From the NCBI GenBank assembly GCA_021205485.1, contig JAJPXK010000159.1:1-6665 (forward strand): DNA of 6,665 nt, in the 5' to 3' direction. Every line of letters starts with the position of its first letter. The stretch's first letter is position 1. Below are positions 5,606 to 6,665 of the stretch, piece by piece. Made by a program: the position numbers and the translations under genes. The notes beneath the pieces are model-generated. The model was not told the DNA's origin. It did not search any database and worked only from the letters and a program-made list of their open reading frames with translations. Origin of the DNA: Clostridia bacterium (GTDB lineage: Bacteria; Bacillota; Clostridia; Christensenellales; Borkfalkiaceae).

Positions 5606-5650
5606 TCAAGGGAATAATCGCCTGATTTGGCAAATTTTTCAAGGGAATAA
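5606..5650. repeat. Direct repeat TCAAGGGAATAA, 33 bp apart
   Basis: Exact 12-bp copies are at 5606-5617 and 5639-5650. Their spacing of about three helical turns places them on the same DNA face. Related GGGAA cores occur in inverted orientation in the TTCCC motifs near 5468-5481. This suggests a protein-binding array. Confidence 0.5.
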
Positions 5651-5666
5651 CCTATAAATTGATTTT

Positions 5667-6665
5667 TTACTTAATAACCTTCCAATAGCCCGACCTGTTT
5701 GATCCTATACGCTCTATATAACCTCTTTCTTTCAGTTTGTTTATTGCACGAATAACAGTAGGTCGCGATTTATTTACATCATTCATTATTTCCGCTATTG
5801 TTATCATATAATTGCCCTTAATACATTTATAAACACGATTTTCAGTACTTTTTAAAATATCATTGGTATCATAATCGGTATCATGTTTAATTTTATCCGC
5901 AACTTTGGGGTCATCTATAATTTCCTGCGCCTCTTTGTTATACATAAATTTTACGGAGAGAAAGTGCTCGGAAATATCAAAAATATCTTTCGGGTACTGC
6001 TGTAATATTTTCTTCATACCCGTGCCAAGCTGCTCGCTCATATCAAGGTCAGAGAAAATTCTCATAAGCTCTTTATTACGCGGTAATGACCTGCCTGCAA
6101 AGAACTCATCGGTTGAAAGTCCTGTAGGCAAACCGCCCGACGAAACAACCTCGATTCTGTCGGCATAAATTTCAAAGACGGGGTACGCGCCGTTGATATA
6201 GTCATTATGAATAAAAGCGTTCAGCACGGCTTCACGCAAGGCGTCTTCATCTATAAGCGATATTTCACGGCGCTGGGCTTCACTACCAACGCGAACAACC
6301 GTTGAATTGGCAACTTTCAGCCTGTCTAATACATTTTTTGCCGATTTTATAAGGCAACACCTGCCGTACTCGTTACGCTCCAAAATATCCAGCTTTTCCG
6401 TACCGTTAAAGCGCGCCACCTTTATAGAAGTGCCGTTATTATCCGCCAACAGATAGGCGGCATAATTATACTTACCGTCGGTAGTGAATAAATCAAGATT
6501 TTGCAGGAAATAGTCGCCCGTTACGTCAACACCCGTTTCTTCATAAAATATTTTCAGTTGCGTAAACGTAAGCGACTGATTTGGCGAAACAACATTGTGG
6601 AGAGTATGCTGTACACGACGGGAGAACAGGTCGTCAATTTTGTTTTGCGGCATCTGCGTCGTCTG
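5667..6665 (-). CDS. AlbA_2/Schlafen-type ATP-binding protein with C-terminal winged helix, 5'-partial
   Basis: The minus-strand frame is open to the right window edge, and QTTQ precedes the Met at 6653, so the start lies outside. Numbering from that Met: residues 1-110 belong to the mid-region usual in this family (FSRRVQHTLHN, FTTDGKYNYAAYLLADNNGT); 135-220 form the GHKL-like ATP-binding part (HATPase_c_4), with N-box EAVLNAFIHNDY (141-152), IEVVSSGGLPTGL (167-179), PRNKELMRIF (191-200) and the Gly-rich EQLGTGMKKIL (207-217); after a variable acidic linker, 270-328 form a winged helix-turn-helix (TIAEIMNDVNKSRPTVIRAI) ending in GYWKVIK. The roughly 130-residue AlbA_2 DNA-binding N-terminus expected for the family must lie beyond the edge. 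These proteins are often labelled RecG-like helicases, but no helicase motifs are present. A role as DNA-binding transcriptional regulator is likely; its target is unknown. It is the gene nearest the att scar and may be element cargo. Confidence 0.85.
   Translation of the reverse strand, partial: QTTQMPQNKIDDLFSRRVQHTLHNVVSPNQSLTFTQLKIFYEETGVDVTGDYFLQNLDLFTTDGKYNYAAYLLADNNGTSIKVARFNGTEKLDILERNEYGRCCLIKSAKNVLDRLKVANSTVVRVGSEAQRREISLIDEDALREAVLNAFIHNDYINGAYPVFEIYADRIEVVSSGGLPTGLSTDEFFAGRSLPRNKELMRIFSDLDMSEQLGTGMKKILQQYPKDIFDISEHFLSVKFMYNKEAQEIIDDPKVADKIKHDTDYDTNDILKSTENRVYKCIKGNYMITIAEIMNDVNKSRPTVIRAINKLKERGYIERIGSNRSGYWKVIK

Larger units (their letters stand above)
5340..5666. other. AT-rich noncoding stretch beside the att site, with short repeats
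   Basis: I see no supported gene here; short frames lack ribosome binding sites and family resemblance. The region holds an inverted repeat GAGGCTTTTT (5383-5392) with AAAAAGCCTC (5409-5418), a direct repeat TTTTTAAGCC (5388-5397 and 5538-5547), and a direct repeat TCAAGGGAATAA (5606-5617 and 5639-5650). Its place between the att core and the first cargo gene fits the arm-site region of a tyrosine-integrase element. That role is inferred. Confidence 0.45.

Noticed and set aside
5448..5657. 69-codon + strand frame in the att-proximal region
   Set aside because: It begins with TTG without a ribosome binding site, is low-complexity in Phe/Lys/Asn as expected of AT-rich DNA, and overlaps the repeat cluster.

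Overview
The window looks like chromosomal DNA of a low-GC, gut- or rumen-type Firmicute, probably a Clostridia/Oscillospirales-like organism. This is inferred from four things: AT-rich codon use, AGGAGG-type ribosome binding sites, a giant BspA-type leucine-rich-repeat surface protein with CxxC...ATGH repeats and a basic C-terminal anchor, and a tRNA-Leu used as an integration site. No gene fixes the species.

Left two thirds (2-4297, + strand): one very long surface-protein gene, cut by the left window edge. In order it encodes a linker domain, about 19 BspA-type (LRR_5) leucine-rich repeats, a second gap-free copy of the linker domain 1,719 bp downstream, a shorter second LRR block, an InlB-B-repeat-like domain, seven Cys/His repeats plus one degenerate one, a Ser/Thr/Asp/Gly-rich stalk, and a GGGCG motif followed by a membrane span and a lysine-rich tail. 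A strong hairpin terminator (4439-4479) closes it.

Middle (4298-5340): a decayed mobile-element boundary. On the minus strand a well-initiated tyrosine-integrase N-terminus (from 4902) runs for only about 60-70 recognisable residues. It is then continued, one frame over, by a piece resembling the tail of a secreted beta-rich protein that ends in three consecutive stops. Further right are a possible 18-codon hydrophobic peptide gene with its own ribosome binding site and terminator (5017-5118), an opposing promoter-like sequence with a 9-bp palindrome, and a 55-nt 3' fragment of tRNA-Leu(UAA) with its downstream terminator. That tRNA fragment is best read as one end (att site) of an integrated element.

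Right (5340-6665): about 330 bp of AT-rich, repeat-bearing DNA without a convincing gene, possibly the integrase arm-site region. It is followed by the C-terminal two thirds of a minus-strand AlbA_2/GHKL-ATPase/winged-helix protein, whose N-terminus lies beyond the right edge. The simplest model is that the right side is the end of an integrated element, with the intact tRNA-Leu at its far end outside the window, and the left side is host DNA carrying the surface-protein locus and older integration debris. I see no complete novel system. The points most worth following are the att scar, the chimeric integrase remnant, the Cys/His repeat array with its Cys-type sorting tail, and the possible small peptide/antisense pair.
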